From Candolleomyces eurysporus (taxonomy: Eukaryota > Basidiomycota > Agaricomycetes > Agaricales > Psathyrellaceae), in NCBI GenBank assembly GCA_027579435.1, contig JANBPK010000818.1:62001-126000 (forward strand): 64,000 bases of DNA. Direction: 5' to 3'. A program made the position numbers and the translations under genes. Below, piece by piece: positions 28,642-42,629 of this stretch (the stretch's first letter is position 1; every line of letters starts with the position of its first letter). The notes under the pieces were generated by a model, which saw only the letters and a list, made by a program, of their open reading frames with translations, was not told the origin of the DNA and made no database searches.

Positions 28642-30797
28642 CTTGCGATGTGACTAGCTGTACGCGACGGTCAGTAATTGGGTGCCAGAACGTTGCTCTT
28701 GCCTGTAGCAATGGTCGATGCAGGCTAAGAAAATGGCGCGGTCAGCCATGATGGGTCTCGATGTGTGGTCTTGTTGTGTGGTACCAGGGTCACGTGCAGT
28801 GACGCACAAAAATAGACTCGACTCGGCCTTGGTGTAAACCTTTGGAGCTCTCGCAGCCAAGGGCTATGCTCATTGAATTGGGCTCCTATTCTGACTGACG
28901 ACGATCTTCGGCCCAGTTCAAGTACGGAAGAATGTCAGAATTAGCGGACTTCCTCTTGCTGGAGTCAGTCTAGTACAAAGTGAGATTTTTGTTCTTATTC
29001 TTGAATCTCGGCGTTTCATGATTCTCACCTTCGATTCTTCATCGGACTCTGGTGTTTCTCAGCACCTCATCGTACGCTGCACATTTTTCTCATTGTCCCC
29101 TGTCAAGGTCTATTTTCCCCGAGCTACTTGGAATCCTGCACTCTCTACGTGGCAGTAGGCCCTCAGAGAACTTTCGAACGTGGTGATGCATCACCCATAA
29201 CTGGCGCTCGCTATCATGCGATTCTCCTGATAATCGCTCACTCTCTGGGTCCTTTAGACGAAGATACCGCTTCTTTGACTGCGGACCGCATCTTGGTAAG
29301 GGCCTGCCGTCAAGACATATCATCATCCTATCACTTTACACAGAAAGGCCGCCATGATACAGTCAATGATAGAGCTTCGCGGCACCTGTGACTTTCAAGC
29401 CACAAGCCTCAAGAAGAATTTCTCGCGACTTCGCGACTTCTACATGGGAAACGCGCTGTCCTCTCGTTTCCACCTTGGTATTCTCACTTTTCGTGCAAAT
29501 TCCGACACTTCGAATCCAAGTGGATAGCAGGCAAAGAGAAGTGGACGAAACCGCGTCTCGCCTTCCATGTCATCCTTCAAAACCCCTCTCTTGCCCCAGC
29601 TCGGATCGTCCTAAAATGGCTAGCTGCTCTTGACTGCCTCATGCAGGTATCCCCATGGAGAAAACATATATCCTTCGTCATCGGTCTGCAAGGCCTGTAC
29701 CACCTGACGGCTCCTTGATCCTCCATTCGGAATCGGATTCTGTGTTCCCCGTCGTCACATGGAGGAAGGTGGTCGAGAGTGGTACTCGTCGAGGTACTCC
29801 ACTACTTCCCTGTCCATTTTGAATGGTCAAGCTGGGGCCTACACGCTTTTTACGGACGTTTGGGATGTCGGGCGGGCTCGAAGACAAATGCGGGGAACAT
29901 AGGGGTCGCCATGCAAGGCCTTTCCGGGGTTTAGGTCATCTCCTACATCACAGGCGGTGTGCTTACGGCGGGAGAGAGCATCGTATCTGGCCAAGGATCA
30001 ATGTGGTCCCACCTTTGCCCTCGATGGAGGTTCAACATCTGATCCTTGTTGCTTAGCATTAGCAAACCTGCGTCATGTATTCATCATACTTTTTCATACA
30101 GAGAATCGTTAGAATTTTGTGCCGACAGGCATGGAAAAGAGAATCATATTGTGTCCGGTTATCACCAAGGCAGCGCGAGAATGGGCTGCTGGATTAGAGA
30201 CGATACTGAGAGTTGCCTTGTTGAGCGAAACGGCTGTTTGTCCACAGGTCCGGTGCCGTCACCCCTTGCTTCCAGACATTCCCTCTCCAGGGAGTTCTAC
30301 CAGACAAAACCGTTGGTGGCGCCTTGATTCAGGCTTTGGCTTGTCGGGTGCTCGTCGGTTGCAGCGGCTAAAGGTTCCAGGTCTCACATAACGTCTTTGA
30401 ATGGTTTTGTTCTGACCATCACCATTTACAGGGTTTCCTGTCATTCGCCCTGCCTTGAGGCCATACGCGTTAATATCAAGCCTTTGAAGGTTTGATTACG
30501 ACCATTCCACGTTCCTGTCGCTCTCCACACGCCGTGATACGTCGCCGTCCTCAACGAACAGCAATTCATCTCCCCAACGAGGTCGAAGAGCGGCCAGGCA
30601 GGCTCGTTTCGAGCGAATAGTAGGATCGAGTACACAGGTACGTCTGTCAACTTCATTGCACGGTGCTTCTTGTCCGTTTGATTGCACGTCCACCCCTGCA
30701 ATCCACGGCCCTGCTCAAACTTGCTCACTGATTTCCTCCCCACGTTTCCCCTAGCAGGCGCTCCTTTTGGCTCCAATATTGCCTTCCATGAGCCCAG
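28642..30797. other. 2.2-kb divergent intergenic region without a supported gene
   Basis: Between the divergent starts of the PHD-SPOC gene and the CH-kinase gene there are only short ORFs on both strands, none with a recognisable motif or a convincing splice continuation. A T- and C-rich run just before 30780 fits a 5' leader of the kinase gene. It should hold two promoters, possibly long 5' UTRs or an untranslated exon. No repeat or tRNA was seen. Confidence 0.55.
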
Positions 30798-33700
30798 ATG
30801 TCGACGACAGTCCTTCAAGGTGCTAAGGTGTCTGGGCCCTCCCTGCTTGCGGTGTCATCCAAAACTCGCCGTCCGAATGACAGTCCAGAAGCGTCCTCCT
30901 CTCGATACCCCCAACCAACGATGGTAGCGGATGTATTTGGATCTGCTTCAACACCTGAACAACCCTCGAGATCATTCCACAAACTCCGCTCTTCTCTGGA
31001 GCAAAGTTTGCGGACCGCAACGCGATCCAAGAAACTCCCGGCGCCCCCTGTCGATGAATTCGCTACATTAACTGGCAAGACAAAGAAAGGGAAGGAGAAG
31101 GAGACACAGCCAACAGAAGATGGAACAGCACCGAAAGAGAAGGATCGTCTGAAGATGTTTCGTAAAGTTACTTTCCGCAAAGGAGACCGAGAGTCCTCTC
31201 CACCCCCACCCATCCGCGACGAGTCCAGTAGAGCGAAAGATAGAGTTGCAGGGCACACCAGCTTCATGACCCCATCGTTGCGATTGGCGTCAATGTCTTC
31301 GCCGGCCCTGCACTTATCATCTCAGGCCCTGCCGTCGCCTAAATCACAGCCGGCAGTCACTGCATCATCTTCCTCCAACAATGACGCTCTCATTTCGCCA
31401 GCTCGTTCGCGTACGCGACGAGTGAGCCTCCAGCCCACCTCAAGGGAATCCTCCGGCCCTTCACCTTTCGGCAAGCTGGAACCCAAGCCAACTGGACCAC
31501 CGCCAGCTACTCGTCATAGACCGTCAAACTCTACCCCTATTGCTATTCCGCCATCACCTTCGTCTCCCTCATTGAGCACACCCCATGTCTACGCATCTCG
31601 AGAGTCGCCAACCCCTTCAAGAGCTCGCGGAGCGCCGCCCGTTGTTCGTGTCCCAACCAACGCAAGGTCGCCCAATACTGCTCGTGCATCAAGCCCATCA
31701 ACTCCAACGCGGGCACGTTCTCCGAACACCAACAGAGTCCGTGTCGTTACGCCCTCGAGAGGAATAGGCTCAGCATCGACATCCCATCTTCCGCTGTCAT
31801 CGAGTCCATCACCAACGCCACGCCGTCCATCTATTGATTCACCCCACAGGCCTTCATTCGAGTCTTCACGCCGTCCATCGGTCGAGTCTCCACGTCGCTC
31901 TTCTGCCGATCGTTCACGAGACTCGCCGACGCTTTTCCGAGCAGAATCTCCTCCTACAACTCCTGTCTCTCCGCGATCCAGAACACCTTCACAACGCGCC
32001 TATGCACAGAATCGACACTATAACATCTCGGCTGGTTCGCTGTTGCTTCCGTCTTCGAATCCTGAGCACAGGGAGTTGATTCGGACAGCGACGAGCATGC
32101 TTTGCAAGGAGATCATCAAACCGCCACCCCATATGATGAAGTCGGAGCAAGGGGCCAGGGATTGGGAAGAGGTCGAGTACCGGACGAGGTCCCTGGCGAG
32201 ATTGGAGCGGATCTGGGGTCGGAGCGGGGTTGGGAACGGAAGTGCTACCGGAACACCTCTCAGTACAGCCGGTGAGGAGAGAGAACGGCGTACATTTTGT
32301 GAATCGTTGCGGGATGGATTCGTGCTTTGCCAGTATGTCATTTTCCTATGTTGATTTCCGCCTCGGCTATTGCAATGTTGTCTGACTCGTGTGGTTACAG
32401 ACTCCTGAACAAGCTTAGAGCGAGTACGGTGGTTCGGCCTGATCCTAAAGAAGACGGCTTCGTGAAAACGTCCAACGTCACCAAGTTTCTGGCCGCATGC
32501 GCATCGTATGGTCTTTCGCATGAAGACTTGTTCCAGCGAGACGACCTTCTTGAGGGTACCTCTGAATCTCTTGCCCGCGTCGCGCACACCATCATCTCCC
32601 TCATCAAGTTCGTCGAGTCTCCTGTCCCTTCCAGGTCGAAGTACATGTCTGGGCAGAACCAGTCAGCGGTCAAGTCTGGGACGCGGAGCCCGTACGGTAC
32701 CTTGTCAGGAATTTCTGCTTCCACCCCGAACCTCGTACCCTCCTCCCCATCATCACCCACTGCACCTAGTCGTAAACGATGGAGCCCACGAACAGAGTTG
32801 CCCCCCGTCCCTTCTTATAGTCCAGGGGAGGGCCCCTCACCGGAATCTGCCAAGACCATCAGACAATCTAACGATTCTAATTCAGATTGGATAGAAGGAG
32901 ACGAAGACGAACTAGAGGTCAAGCCCATGTCGGTTCCCCTAATTAGCAAACCCCCGCCACCCCCCAAGTCCCCTTTGCGAAAGCAGACGTCCCGGCCTCA
33001 AGATCCTGGTGGTTTAATCACATGGGCCAAGAATGCGGCTGTTCCCCTGCCATCTCCATCCCGGTCATCTTACGATGCGACAGTGAGGGAACCTGTTCGA
33101 CACTCGCGTCAGTCTATGACTTCCAGTGTTATGACGGAAACGACCTTGTTATCCAACGCCCCATCCAGCCTCCTCGATCCTGGCCACCGCAACTCGAGCA
33201 ACAACTTTGGCACCATTCGGACCGTTACGACCGAGTTGACGTCTGAAGCACCTTCAATCTCCCGAGCCGAGGGAGATTCGATTGTAGAGGGCCTGTTACG
33301 AAAGGCCGATTCTCCTATTACCCCCCCCTCCAAAGTTCAGAGATAGGAGAAGCAGCGATCTCCACACTGTTGACCTATCTCGGGTGGCCGAAGAAACTGA
33401 TGATAGTTTGTCGAAGGGGAGCAAGGACGGTGCGCCATCGGATAGAAACATGTCGCCGACGCGCGCGGTTGAAAGGCCTGCGATTCACCTACGCAAAGGG
33501 AAATGGCCGGACGATTTTCTGGAAGCTTTCGAGCATCAAAAACCCCAGCGCTCGATATCACCCAGTTCAAGTACTTTTGAAACTGATGGCACCTTATCAA
33601 GAGGTGCAAGTCCTGTATCGATTTCGTCACCAAGAAAGCTAGCTGTCGTTGGTCAAAGCCGTTCGAATGAGGAACAACCCTTATCTCAATTCCCGCGCCG

Positions 33701-36364
33701 CCCAAGTCACCGACCCAGGCACAGTGTTGACGCCCCGGGTTTGTTACCGAAAGAGTCGCTGCTACGCCGGGATGCTAGTCCTGATAGCTCGACATCGGCA
33801 TCGAGTAGAGTCATGCTGCGGAGGCACAGTACCAAGCCGTTCGTACCTCGAAGCGGATCATTAGTTCCAAGGAATAGCGATGAAAACCGAGGGTCTGACG
33901 AATCCCTCGTTCCCTTCCCTCGTGCCGTTTCCGGCGAACAGGCGAATGGGCTGCCATCCCCCGCTTCTGGCTCCTCGGGAGGAGAGACCGCCACCGCTGA
34001 TGACCGGCCCCGTCTACGAGGAAGGTTCCAGAGTGATGTGGAGAGTAGCAGCGTACGACGTGGGAGCCCGGCGTCCTATGATGAGATGGGCAGCGGTCGG
34101 CCGACGCGTACTCGGTTTGAGAGTTTGGTCTACTTGGGGGTGTCGGCGAATGGGGGCAGCGCGAGCGACTTGCTTTCGAGGAACTCGTTGGATGGGAGCT
34201 CTGCGAGATCCTTAATGGTCAAGGAGAATGGGAAACCGCCCATTCATTTTGTGAGTCCCCTCCTCTTATTGACCACGGTGGATATACTTAGGTTTGCTGA
34301 TGCGCGTTTCCGATTCTAAATTAGCAACTTGGCAACTGTATTGGACGTGGCCAATTTGGATCCGTGTATCGTGCACTTAACCTCAATACTGGGCAGACGG
34401 TGGCTGTGAAACGGATTCGCCTGGAAGGCTTGAAAGAGGAGGAGGTCACGCAGCTGATGAAGGAGGTCGATTTCGTGAAGAATCTATCACATCCTAGCAT
34501 TGTGAAATATGAAGGCATGGCACGGGACGATGATCACCTGAGTATCGTTTTAGAGTAAGCTTTCATTTATTTGTTTCCATCTGTTTCCAACAGAATTCAA
34601 CGCCCCAAAATAGGTACGCTGAAAACGGCTCCTTGGCACAAACCCTCAAAGCGTTCGGCAAGCTCAACGAAAAATTGGTCGCCAGTTATGTTGTCAAGAT
34701 CCTGGAGGGCCTACATTATCTCCATACTAGTGATGTTGTCCATTGTGATCTCAAAGCCGCAAATATCTTGACCACGAAGACTGGTAACGTTAAGCTGTCG
34801 GACTTCGGAGTGTCGCTTAACCTTCGAGCGATGGAGAGGGAGATTAAAGATGTTGCTGGGACGCCTAACTGGATGGCACCAGAGGTGATCGAGCTCAAAG
34901 GGGCATCGACGAAGTCGGACATCTGGTCTTTGGGATGTACTGTGGTCGAGCTGTTGACTGGGCGCCCACCTTATGCGGATATTGCCAATAGCATGTCCGG
35001 TGCGTCGTTCGTTTCCTCCGCCTTGTTGGTTATTCTTACTCTGTCCGCAGTGATGTTCCGCATTGTCGAGGACAAGATGCCTCCATTGCCCGATGGCTGC
35101 TCCGATCTCCTTGAAGACTTCTTGAAGCAGTGCTTCCAAAAGGATCCTTCTGGCCGTCCAAGTGCTGAGCTGCTTTGTGAGCATCCTTGGCTGAAGGCGA
35201 ACTGGCGGGAGTTAGGGGTGAGTCGGGCTCGAAATTCATCTGTTTGCCAGTTCTGATATCCCATCTTAGGACCTGAGGCCGCAAGACAGTATCCCTTTCC
35301 TTCGGCGTGTCAGCACCGATATTCAAAAAACGGATGTTGTTCGCTACTTATCTCAGATGGATATGCAGGAGTCCCCTGTTTCTGAAGGTTACGTCCGTGG
35401 AGATGCTGGCAAGGTTTCCCCTATCGGCCGTCGCCCCTCCAATGCATCAGTCCGTCCACTTCCTGAAAACGACATATCTCCCCGGGAGCATTCATTTGTG
35501 AAAACAACGTTCAGCAAGCGTACGTGCTTTCTATCACGCATATCACTTGATACTGACTATCTTTCTAAAGCCATGATGTGCCGAGTGTGCTTATTGAACG
35601 TCAAAAAGAGCGCCGTTCTTTGTGCTCAGTGCAGCTTAATCTCGCATGCCAAGTGCGCTATCAACGCCCCACCCACCTGCGATCTGCGGGCACAGTTGCT
35701 TCTCTACGCCCAATATGCAGAGAAAGGCAACCCTAGTAGCGTCTACTCTAACCCTGTTGATCTCCTTGGAGAAGCGAAGCGGCCAGGTGCAATGTCCGAT
35801 GTGCCCTATGTGGCGCATAGCAGAGCGGACAACGATACCCCTCCCCCTCCGTCACCTGCCCCTCTACATCCGTCGGAATCCCCGCCGACAGCCTACAAAT
35901 TCATGGCTGCGTTCAAGCGATCTAGGTCCAATCTAACTCCAGAACCCCAGTCTTCGAAGTCGCCATCCTCTCCACCGCAATCACCAAGTCAAGAAGAGCG
36001 GCCTCGTCCTCGGAGGACAACCGTGTTACACAAGCGACCAGAACGACCGCAGTCTGTGATGAGCGATAGCACAGGGGTCAGCAGTCTTCGAAGTGCTGCG
36101 ACTGCTGCGGAGAGCATGTCAAGTCGACACCGGTCCCAACACAGCTCAGGAGGCCGAGCATCAAAGACCACTCGCTTCATGGCCAACGGTGGCCTCGCCG
36201 TTACCGCTGAATTGGAAGCCAACCGATCGTCGTCACAGCTACCATCGGAGCTGTCAACATCGTCGAACTACCAAAGTCACAGTTCGACGAAAACAACCCC
36301 GGGGTCTGCAGATACACGCCGCCATAAAAATACCAAGTCTTCGGGGAATTGTATTATTCAATAA
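30798..36364 (+). CDS. CH domain-kinase-C1 protein of the Cdc15/Cdc7/SepH group
   Basis: Seven exons (30798-32332, 32401-34250, 34325-34554, 34614-34999, 35051-35217, 35270-35519, 35571-36364). Once one base of a C8 run (33321-33328) is discounted they give 1736 aa. A Ser/Pro/Arg-rich N-terminus precedes a calponin-homology-like region (ERRTFCESLRDGFVLCQLLN to FVKTSNVTKFLAACASYGLS). After a long disordered part comes the kinase: GRGQFGSVY, VAVKRIRLEG, VVHCDLKAANIL, DFG, APEVIE. HCD in place of HRD marks a non-RD kinase, as in the Cdc7/SepH septation kinases. The C-terminus has a C1 zinc finger with H-x12-C-x2-C-x10-C-x2-C-x4-H-x2-C-x7-C spacing, then a basic tail. A septation-network role is inferred from the kinase family. 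Confidence 0.88.
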
Positions 36365-36749
36365 GTGTTATTACCTTTACGCTCCCTCTCTTTTCACGCT
36401 CCTTTCCTCCATCCTCATGTTGTTGTTTTTCGGCTGGACAAGGATTCTATTATGAACGATTTTCATAGCATTTGTACATCTCTCGGATTGCTTTTTGTTC
36501 CATCTTGCATGTATCCATACATCGTACCTAATATATGTAATTGTAGTCTCACTCTTGAGTGCTGACTTCGACTCGGACCGAGGGCGAACAATTTCCGAAA
36601 ACCTATCATCACACGGTGGCGATACGATTCCTTAGAGGGCACTTCATGTATTCCATTCACAGCCTCAAGCTTAGGCTGCTGCCGTCCGCAGCATTGTGCT
36701 GTAGAATACTTAACCATTCACCACGTCGGCCACTCAGCCCGCAGCGACG
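36365..36749. other. Intergenic, 3' UTR and promoter
   Basis: The 385 bp hold the T-rich 3' UTR of the kinase gene and the upstream part of the next gene. An AT-rich segment at 36520-36545 could be a polyadenylation region. No gene is seen. Confidence 0.5.
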
Positions 36750-37860
36750 ATGATTTTGGACCACAGACTATCGCTGAAGAAGACTACATCTGCGCCAGCA
36801 CCAATGCCAGAGCCAGCGCCGTCAGCATCGACTTCCACGGTGTGTAACGCACTCATTGTCAAGTGAAACTGCGCTGACAGCGGTACCTAGACATATCAAG
36901 ACACTGAGAAGCCACCTCCATACACGCAATCTAATGGCATTAACTTGAATCGACCTGTTCCTCCACTGCCACCAAGGCTACTACCGCCAGAGACCCACCT
37001 TCGTCCGTCGGTATCCACATCCGAGCTTAAGGCCAGTTCTGCGAGTTTCCAAGATCCGCCGGCCACCGTAAATCAAGTGCACTTGTACTCGAAGAAGGAA
37101 GACATCATTGGTACGTCTGCCATACTCAGTGCCCGCGTTTCTAGAAACTGAATATCTCGTTATTCACCTTTCCTAGGAACCTTCTTTGTTGATCCTCGAA
37201 CACCCTCACTTTCTCCCAAGCCCAAGCGGAAGAAACACGGAAAACGAGGAGGAGATTCCCCGCATGCCTCTTTCCAGACGCGTTGTGCAAATATTTCTCT
37301 AGCGTTGGCCTCTACAGGAAATATCAAAGAGTCGCCAAAGGCTACGATCAATGTGGCGAGTCGATCGGGGGGCATTGAGATACGATTGGTGAGGCACACT
37401 ATATGCCTAAAACGCTTTGAAAACTGTTACTGAAGGTGACTCTGCAGATGCCGACGCCCTCAACGAGGCCCCGCATCGGTGTTGATGCCCATTCGCGCTC
37501 AGGTTTGTCGGAGGAATTTCTTGCTGCGATGCTCGGATGCTGACTTCATCCGCTTACACAGGCGACATCATCGTTTGGTTCCCCGAAACTTTCTCCGGGG
37601 TCATTCAGCTTAATACTGTCAAAGGCGAACTGCATTTACTGCCAAACCTCGCGAAAGCTGTCCGGACTCTCAAGGACACGGACAAGGAGGCTATGCTGCT
37701 GATGGGAAACCAGGCGGAGGGTGGCTTGACCGATCTTTGCCAGCTGACTTCCCGCACGGGGAAGATCATTATCGGGCTGAGCGGGCAGGACAAACACCCA
37801 CAGAAGGAAGGCTTTTGGACGAAGTTTTCTCGATTTTTACGAGGTGCCGTCTCTGAGTGA
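36750..37860 (+). CDS. Basidiomycete protein resembling the DUF7330 family
   Basis: Five exons (36750-36839, 36891-37110, 37177-37388, 37448-37502, 37562-37860) total 876 nt, or 291 aa. The N-terminus is Pro-rich (PVPPLPPRLLPPETHL). The C-terminal half is beta-rich with alternating strands (ANISLALASTGNIKES, GGIEIRLMPTPSTRPRIGVD, GDIIVWFPETFSGVIQLN, GKIIIGLSGQ). This pattern of short strands with Gly-Asp/Asn turns is what I know from DUF7330 proteins, abundant in mushroom genomes and of unknown function. No signal peptide or membrane segment is visible. The family call is from recollection of the pattern; the gene model itself is firm because all splice phases agree. Confidence 0.68.
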
Positions 37861-38417
37861 CAGCGTTTTACTCTTATCTTTTTCCAGACTGCGCGGTCTT
37901 ACGACTATGTTGGAGCTTGCTCTGTATGTACTCATTATCTCATTCTAATCTCAGCAAAGGACTTGCCTTTTCTCGTAGATCTGCATTTTCTGCATGTGTC
38001 CCCGCGTATTTCACAAGCTCGAGATCCCGCATGGCAGCCGCGGAAGCAAATCGGTGAATCGTCTTTGAAGCTCGACGATTTACTGCCAATCTGCCGTTGA
38101 TGATTGATAGAGATTGATTCATGCTAGACTGGAAAAGGCTTGCATCCACGGTAGAGATGGCAGCAGCTAACCGCCTTCCCGCAAAGTTGCAAGAGATCAT
38201 GGATGGCAGAAGTGATGCCCTGATAAGAACCGCCATCCATGAGTCAAAACCGATGTTGCCGGAACGTGCACTGGATCCACGCATCATCGTGGCCGATTTG
38301 CAGTGAACTGTTGACCCTCAATGATCGCGGACTGAATTTCTGGATCTCAGCTGGATCTGAGGTTATTAGTATTCAAATGGTTACTTATGAGTTCTCAGCG
38401 CATTACCTTTCGCTCTC
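37861..38417. other. Intergenic between DUF7330-like and M20 genes
   Basis: The 557 bp contain a 61-codon ATG ORF on the plus strand (38121-38306) and an overlapping minus-strand frame of 115 codons, neither with motifs or splice continuation. I treat the stretch as 3' UTR plus promoter. Confidence 0.45.
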
Positions 38418-40643
38418 ATGGACTCTCAATCCTGTCTTCCTGGCTGTTTCGGTGGCTTGCTTGCTCGCCGCACCCCGCGTAAACGGCTGCGGCCTGAACC
38501 GAGCAATAGGTCTGCTTCACCGACAACGACTTGTTGCTCCACTCAGGAGAAGAAGTATCCGGTAAGTGCGATTTCTCGACTAAAATACGGGCGTTCGTTT
38601 AATATATTCTATTAATTTCTTAGGATAAGGGCGTAGAGTCCTACAGCCCTTGCTGTGACTTTTCTTATGTCGTCCAAGACGACGAATGGTTACCATCAGA
38701 GCTCCCACCGTCATATTCGGGGGAGGATTTAAACGTATCTTCAGTGGCGCAGACCATTGAAAATGCTGTGTGCTCCCTGAACGCCGACCTTCGGGAGCTC
38801 AGCATGAAGATTCATGGTAAGAAAGCAGGTCGTGTGTTGAATCCTCACTTTCTCAACACCAAACGCCAGACCATCCAGAACTCATGTTCGAGGAAAGGTG
38901 GGTATCTCGGGATCCTTTACGGTAAATGGACTAATGCAGGGATGGTTGTAGATATGCCCACGACCTCCTCACGACGTTCATGTCCCACCAAGGCTTCACT
39001 GTGACGAAACATTACCTTGGGCTTGCGACAGCGTGGCGAGCCGAATTCAGTTTCGGCGGTAGAGGGAGGGTCATAGGGATCAATTCAGAAATGGATGCAT
39101 TAAAGGGAATGGGCCATGGTTGTGGTCACAATCTTATCGCTGTGAGCGGCGTTGGGGTCGCTATTGCCTTAAAGCTGGCAATGGAGACTCATCGAATACC
39201 CGGAAAGGTGATTCTTATTGGAACTCCTGGTAAGTAAAACTGATTCCTTGAGGCGCTTACTTTGACCGACAACTTCGCAAGCTGAAGAAGCGGGTGGTGG
39301 CAAGGTAATTCTACTGGAACGTGGGGCCTACAAGGAGATGGATGTTTGCATCATGTGAGTGACTTCGAAAGGACCAGGCACGCAGAAGGATCTGACCAGT
39401 GTTTCAGGTGCCATCCAAGTCCAGGAGCCCCTGCCTCCGCCAGCATAGGAACTACGATAGCAATGCAGGCTATCGACATTGAGTACTTTGGTCATAGGTC
39501 CGTATGGACTTTTCTTCTCATTTGGCTTCAGTACCCCATCTAAATCGACCTAGCGCGCACGCTGGTGCTGCACCATGGTAAGTCCACAGTAATTGCGGCT
39601 AAAAATTCCATGCTGATAAGGATCGGAAGGGAAGGAACGAATGCACTAGATGCTGCGTTCCTCGCGTACTCCAGCATATCTCTTCTCCGGCAACAGATCA
39701 AGCCTGATCAGCGGATACATGGTATTATCCAGGGGAAGGACTGGTCCCCAAATGGTGAGATTGAGTCTATCCATACACGGTCCGCTGGGATTTCCAACTT
39801 CATGGCTCTAGTTATACCGGATTACTCAAAGATGCGATGGCTTGTTCGGGCNAAAAAACGCTGCAGAACTGACGTCGTTAGTACCAAGGGTCAGGAATTG
39901 CTTCGAGTGAGCCCTTATCACTATTCATTTGGATCCGCGTACCCTAACAGTCGGTCCCAGAGCTGCTGCCCTGGCTACATCTTGTCGATGTGAGGTAACA
40001 GCCGATAGGCCGTACTACGACCTCCAGCAAAACCATGTACTCGGTGCGGCTAGTTTTATGAATTTTGTATACCGGTCGACGGGGCTGATCGTGTTGCTAG
40101 GCCGTGCTTTCGCCGACATTGTCGGTACCCGGTATGGCATCCAGACCACTGAGGCTGGATCGACTGCGTCAACGGACTTTGTAAGTGCGCACTCAACCAA
40201 TTAACCGGTATACTCACCACCAATTCGAACCTAGGGAAATGTTTCGTACGGTGAGAATAGCACCGGACTTTCTTTACTTCGTCAGAGAGTTCTCACCCTC
40301 CCCACTAGCCTTGCCGGCTCTTCACCCAGCCTTTGGTGAGCACAATGCATGGAATGTACAGCCCCATTCCTGACATGGTCTTTTAAGCTATTCCGACAGT
40401 GCCTAACGGTGGAAATCATACACCGGCCTTCGCAAGGGCAGCCGCGACTCAAGAAGCCCATGATGCCATGTTGTTAATAACCCAGGGCCTTGCTATGACG
40501 GCCTATCGGGTTCTAGCAGACGCCCAGTTCCTTCTGGAGGTAAGAATCAATCGCATTGAAGAAAGCCCGACTCAGTCTGATCGCAATATAAGGTTCAAAC
40601 AGAATTCCGACACTCGATGGTTTCTACTACCGCCAGTCATTAG
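38418..40643 (+). CDS. Peptidase M20 family amidohydrolase (PM20D2-like)
   Basis: ATG at 38418, stop at 40641-40643. The product is a metal-dependent amidohydrolase of the M20 family; PM20D2 relatives hydrolyse dipeptides or acylated amino acids. Seen in order: a Cys- and Arg-rich N-terminus, the helix ADLRELSMKIHG followed by HPELMFEE and YAHDLL, the metal-binding stretch NSEMDALKGMGHGCGHNL, IGTPAEEAGGGKVILLERGA, a dimerisation domain, and C-terminal ATQEAHDAMLLITQGLAMTA. The N at 39852 disrupts the frame: leaving it out gives ...LVRAKNAAELTSLVPRV, which joins the flanking exons. The intron ending at 40287 uses the second of two AGs. The substrate cannot be read from sequence. Confidence 0.87.
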
Positions 40644-40849
40644 CATTTTATACATAGCATGATACCCTTTTGTCGCTGTGGCGTACTGCGTAGAAATAGT
40701 TGTAGAAATAGTTGTGATCAAGTGATACCGCTTTAGTTCCTGGGCGCTGAATCGGCAAGTGCGGCGAGCGCCGAATGCCGCCCATGAAAGCGCTGGCGCC
40801 ACTGAATGTTGCCATCATTAGATTGACAGGTCTCTCCCTTACCCTTATC

Positions 40850-42309
40850 ATGGCATTCCCAGCGGAAATTATCCACCACATCCTCGACGAGCTCGTCAGT
40901 GAACACGACGTCCTTGGTGCGTTGAATGATCATGATCAAAGTCCTCCTCGCCATCTTTGGAAAGCAATCCTCCTGTCGTCTACAGTTTCCCATTCTTTCC
41001 GAGACTACCTGATTCCCCAGATCTTTCGAGAGGTCCGATGCACCACTCAAGAAAGGGTTCGGGAACTACATTCGGTCATGAAAAATAACCCAAAACTTCC
41101 AGGCCATATCAAGACGTTCCATTTCCTTCAATCTCCGCCTCGCGTCGCTGGTATCGCTTGGCTGGACCCCGTGCAATGGACGTCGAACTCCCCGCATTGG
41201 GTATTCCTAGAACCCCTGCTCGCCAAGGTGCTTCAACTTCTCCCACATCTAGAGGTGTTGATCCTCGAGCTGTTCGAGCGTCTTGGCGGTGGTGCTTTGT
41301 GGTCACACTGGCCCAAAGCCGTGCGACAATCGTTTGAGAACATCATTCGGGGCGGGAGGCTCAAGATCGTTCGGTTTTCCTTGTTCATCCATTTCCCCAC
41401 AACGGTGCTGCACGCACTCGTCGACAATGTTCCTCACCTTCATGTTCTTCATGAACGAATACGCTATTCGAGGTACGCGCCGACGATCTTGCCATCACGC
41501 CTGTCCGCCACGGCTGCAGGATCGAATTGTACCCTCGATATCCCATTCGCACACGGACACGAAATTCCCAGATGGTTCCTCATTAATGGTTTTGAGGGCC
41601 ACTACAGCGCTCATGATCTTAAACATCTTGTCATCCGTCATGCCGGAAACCCCCTCCCCGACCAAGAGCAACAGGATGACATGTTCCAGTTCAGACGGTA
41701 CCTACGAAATGCGTCCACTTTAGAGCGACTTTCAATGTTAATCGAGAATAGTCAGTCCCTCCATTCTCAACTCCGCCTTGCTCTAAANTTTTTTCTTCCG
41801 CTCCGCCAGCCGAGTTTGCGAGGGCATACGTATCAGGTTGCTACCGGATGTTTTTCGACTCCTCAGATGACTTCCTACTAGGCGAACTGGCCTCAGTCCG
41901 ACACGTCGACCTTGTCCTGCCATTGCATTTCAACATTGGCAGGTTCAACACCGTGATACCCTTTCCGGGTCCCATCTGCGCAATATTCCAAGATAAGACG
42001 GACGGCAAGCGTCCTTCCAATCTCGAAACCGTTATGGTCAAAATAACCCTTACCCCCATGTTGCTCGCTACTGCTAAGGTATCGTCGGCCATTTTGACAG
42101 AAGCGTTGGCAGAAAGCGACTGGACCAACTTTGAGAAGAAGTTGTGCTCCGCTTCGACCTTTCCACACCTCCACACATGTGTCCTCGATTTGTCAGAACT
42201 CACCCAGATTGCGCCCAACAAGTTATACCGCGAAGAGCTCGAGGCGTTGATGCGCCCCAAGTTCTCTCAACTTATTGCTCGAGGAGTCACTTTCCGCCTT
42301 GTCCTTTAG
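40850..42309 (+). CDS. F-box-like protein
   Basis: Two exons (40850-41750 and 41810-42309) total 1401 nt, giving 466 aa. The N-terminus FPAEIIHHILDELV followed by LLSSTVSHSFRDYLIPQIF is the pattern of the short F-box found in large mushroom families; the remainder has no leucine-rich or WD repeat I can define. F-box proteins link targets to SCF ubiquitin ligases through Skp1, but binding is inferred. The start at 40850 is preferred over an in-frame ATG at 40775 because it places the F-box at the very N-terminus, as is usual. The intron contains the N at 41788, so that ambiguity does not affect the protein. Confidence 0.78.
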
Positions 42310-42629
42310 CGTCGCATCTCGATGTCGAGAGCAAATCTGCTATCAACATCTCCATCACAATCCATGTCCATAATCAACGTTATGTAAAGAAAGGCACTAC
42401 AGCAATTATGAAACCTTCTACTTCCAATACACATATAGTAGTCACTAAGGGAAGCAGGGGAGAAACAAGCGCAGACTCAGACTGGAAGGTAAACTGTGCT
42501 CAACGCGCGGCCAAGATTAAAGCAGAATCATTAGATGTGGTTAAGAGTAATATCCAAGGTAAGGGCCAATGGATGAAGCAAAGGGATCATCTCGTCTTCT
42601 GGGTTAAGCTATCTGGAGAATACGCTTAT
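42310..42629. other. Convergent 3' intergenic region
   Basis: These 320 bp separate the facing stops of the F-box gene and the DnaJ gene. A plus-strand open frame reaches into the antisense of the DnaJ tail and shows no motif; it is not annotated. Confidence 0.5.
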